A DNA stretch of 7,015 nt from Clostridiales bacterium (GTDB lineage Bacteria; Bacillota; Desulfitobacteriia; Desulfitobacteriales; Desulfitobacteriaceae). This document shows, piece by piece, positions 5,822-7,015 of this stretch; positions within the stretch are counted from its first letter, which is position 1, and each line of letters opens with the position of its first letter. The position numbers were made by a program, and so were the translations under genes. The notes under the pieces were generated by a model that made no database searches, was not told the origin of the DNA, and saw only the letters and a program-made list of their open reading frames with translations. The DNA lies in the NCBI GenBank assembly GCA_027357125.1, contig DAHVVW010000112.1, positions 1 through 7,015 of the forward strand. Reading direction: 5' to 3'.

Positions 5822-7015
5822 GTGATCAAAGACTTGGCTCTGGGAACGGTCGCGGGCTTTTTCGTTTACCTTTTTGTTATGGGTTATAATGTGGTGCCAC
5901 TTCTTTTTATTGCAGGTGGGTTTTATTTCATCTGGAGAGTGGTGATTGAGCGGGGAGTCGTCCGTCCTGCAGGGAAAGGAGTTGTCATTTCCTCGACTCC
6001 TATCACCTTTGACGACATCGGTGGTCAGGGGACAGCCAAGAAAGAACTGCAGGAAGGCCTGGATTTCTTGCGCCACAGTGAGCGCATGAAAGAGCTGGGC
6101 ATTAGGCCGTTGAAAGGGATTTTGCTCTTAGGCCCTCCAGGGACCGGGAAGACTCTGCTGGCCAAAGCAGCAGCCCGCTATACGAACTCTGCTTTTATGG
6201 CAGTATCCGGCAGTGAGTTTGTGCAAATGTACGCAGGTGTCGGGGCAGAGAGGGTGCGCAGTTTGTTTAAGCGTGCCCGTGAAGTGGCCCGCAAAGAGAA
6301 AAAACACAGTGCGATTATCTTCATCGATGAAATGGATATTCTGGGAGGGAAAAGAGGCAGTAACATTTCTCATCATGAATATGACCAGACTTTGAACCAA
6401 CTCTTGGTAGAGATGGACGGCCTCGGAACGGATCAAACTCCGCAGATTCTAGTAGTGGGTGCCACCAACCGGGCCGAAGCTCTTGATGCTGCCTTGCTGC
6501 GGCCTGGGCGCTTTGACCGTCAGGTGAAAGTGGATCTCCCTGATAAGGAAGGACGCCTGGCTGTCCTTAAGATCCATACTAAAAACAAACCCTTGGCTGA
6601 AGATGTGGACTTGGACCAGATCGCGCACGAAACTTTCGGCTTTTCCGGTGCACATTTGGAGAGCCTTACGAATGAGGCCGCTATTTTTGCCCTGCGGGAA
6701 GAGTCTAAGGTTATATTTCAAAAACACTTGCGTGAGGCAGTAGAAAAGGTGATGCTCGGGGAAAAGCTGGATCGGAGGCCGATGGCGGAAGAACTCTGGC
6801 GGGTGGCTGTGCATGAAGGAGGGCATGCCCTTCTGGCTGAAACGGTTAAGCCGAATTCCGTGGCCCAAATCTCGATTCGCTCCCGTGGCAATGCCTTAGG
6901 GTATGTGCGTCATTATCCGGAGGATGACCTCTATCTTTACACCCAAGAAATGCTCGAACAGCAAATCATGGTGGCACTCGCAGGGGCGGTGGCTGAGAAT
7001 ATGATTCTTGGCACG
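5822..7015 (+). CDS. FtsH-like membrane AAA+ zinc metalloprotease (3' end outside window)
   Basis: ATP-dependent membrane protease of the FtsH family, which unfolds and degrades membrane and cytosolic proteins. 398 codons are visible from GTG 5822, eight bases after AGGAGG (5808-5813). Two hydrophobic segments (about 4-20 and 24-42), joined by a turn of a few residues, form the anchor; standard FtsH has an extracytoplasmic domain of roughly 70 residues there. The AAA domain has Walker A GPPGTGKT (104-111), Walker B IIFIDEMD (165-172) and the second region of homology ending LLRPGRFDRQV with arginine fingers R230 and R233. The pore loop reads MYAGVGA (136-142), Tyr-Ala-Gly where FtsH usually has Phe-Val-Gly. 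The protease domain carries HEGGH (331-335); the third zinc ligand would lie past the window edge. Motifs look intact, so an active paralogue is likely. I give no gene symbol because the domain layout differs from the housekeeping ftsH. Confidence 0.93.
   Translation, partial: MIKDLALGTVAGFFVYLFVMGYNVVPLLFIAGGFYFIWRVVIERGVVRPAGKGVVISSTPITFDDIGGQGTAKKELQEGLDFLRHSERMKELGIRPLKGILLLGPPGTGKTLLAKAAARYTNSAFMAVSGSEFVQMYAGVGAERVRSLFKRAREVARKEKKHSAIIFIDEMDILGGKRGSNISHHEYDQTLNQLLVEMDGLGTDQTPQILVVGATNRAEALDAALLRPGRFDRQVKVDLPDKEGRLAVLKIHTKNKPLAEDVDLDQIAHETFGFSGAHLESLTNEAAIFALREESKVIFQKHLREAVEKVMLGEKLDRRPMAEELWRVAVHEGGHALLAETVKPNSVAQISIRSRGNALGYVRHYPEDDLYLYTQEMLEQQIMVALAGAVAENMILGT

Noticed and set aside
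6449..6868. 139-aa open frame on the minus strand
   Set aside because: It lies wholly antisense to the conserved AAA and protease domain of the FtsH-like gene and resembles no family; it is a coding shadow. The minus-strand frames at 5729-6076 and 6128-6436 fall for the same reason.
1..7015. CRISPR arrays, tRNA or rRNA genes, insertion sequences, phage or toxin-antitoxin modules
   Set aside because: Looked for and not seen: no regularly spaced repeats, no cloverleaf-like segments, no transposase motifs and no terminal inverted repeats.

Overview
The window looks like a chromosomal segment of a low-to-mid GC, Gram-positive anaerobe of the Clostridia, most likely the Desulfitobacterium/Desulfosporosinus group (Peptococcaceae). 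That placement is inference. It rests on strong AGGAGG-type ribosome binding sites, frequent GTG/TTG starts, sigma-A-like promoters, the rimO-pgsA pair, and a methylene-tetrahydrofolate reductase gene that travels with a Wood-Ljungdahl-type MetV zinc domain. All genes that could be supported lie on the + strand.

Layout. (1) Positions 2-1042 hold the 3' part of a methyl-accepting chemotaxis protein, entering at the end of its HAMP domain. (2) Positions 1043-1325 are non-coding, with a short hairpin, a perfect 10+1+10 palindrome and a probable promoter. (3) Positions 1326-2974 form a tight three-gene cluster: a 171-aa protein that I read as a catalytically dead FolD N-terminal domain, an 84-aa cysteine-rich protein matching only the C-terminal zinc domain of MetV, and a 287-aa MetF-type reductase. 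A strong intrinsic terminator closes it at 3007-3044. (4) A near-consensus promoter (3119-3148) starts the rimO-pgsA operon (GTGA overlap), which is followed by a composite hairpin with a T-rich tail. (5) From an extended -10 promoter at 5234-5242 comes a second operon: a membrane-anchored protein of unknown function broken by an in-frame TAG, then an FtsH-like AAA zinc protease that has a minimal two-helix membrane anchor, lacks the usual extracytoplasmic domain and runs off the right edge.

The most interesting items are two. The first is the folate cluster: a FolD fold that has lost its key catalytic residues and its NAD(P) domain, translationally coupled to a stand-alone MetV zinc domain and next to MetF. 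This suggests an unusual multi-subunit methylene-THF reductase in which a dead FolD domain serves as a folate-binding, scaffolding or regulatory subunit (inference). The second is the membrane-protease operon, with its amber-interrupted partner gene and pared-down FtsH paralogue.

Genes were identified by recognising motifs by eye; no database search was possible.
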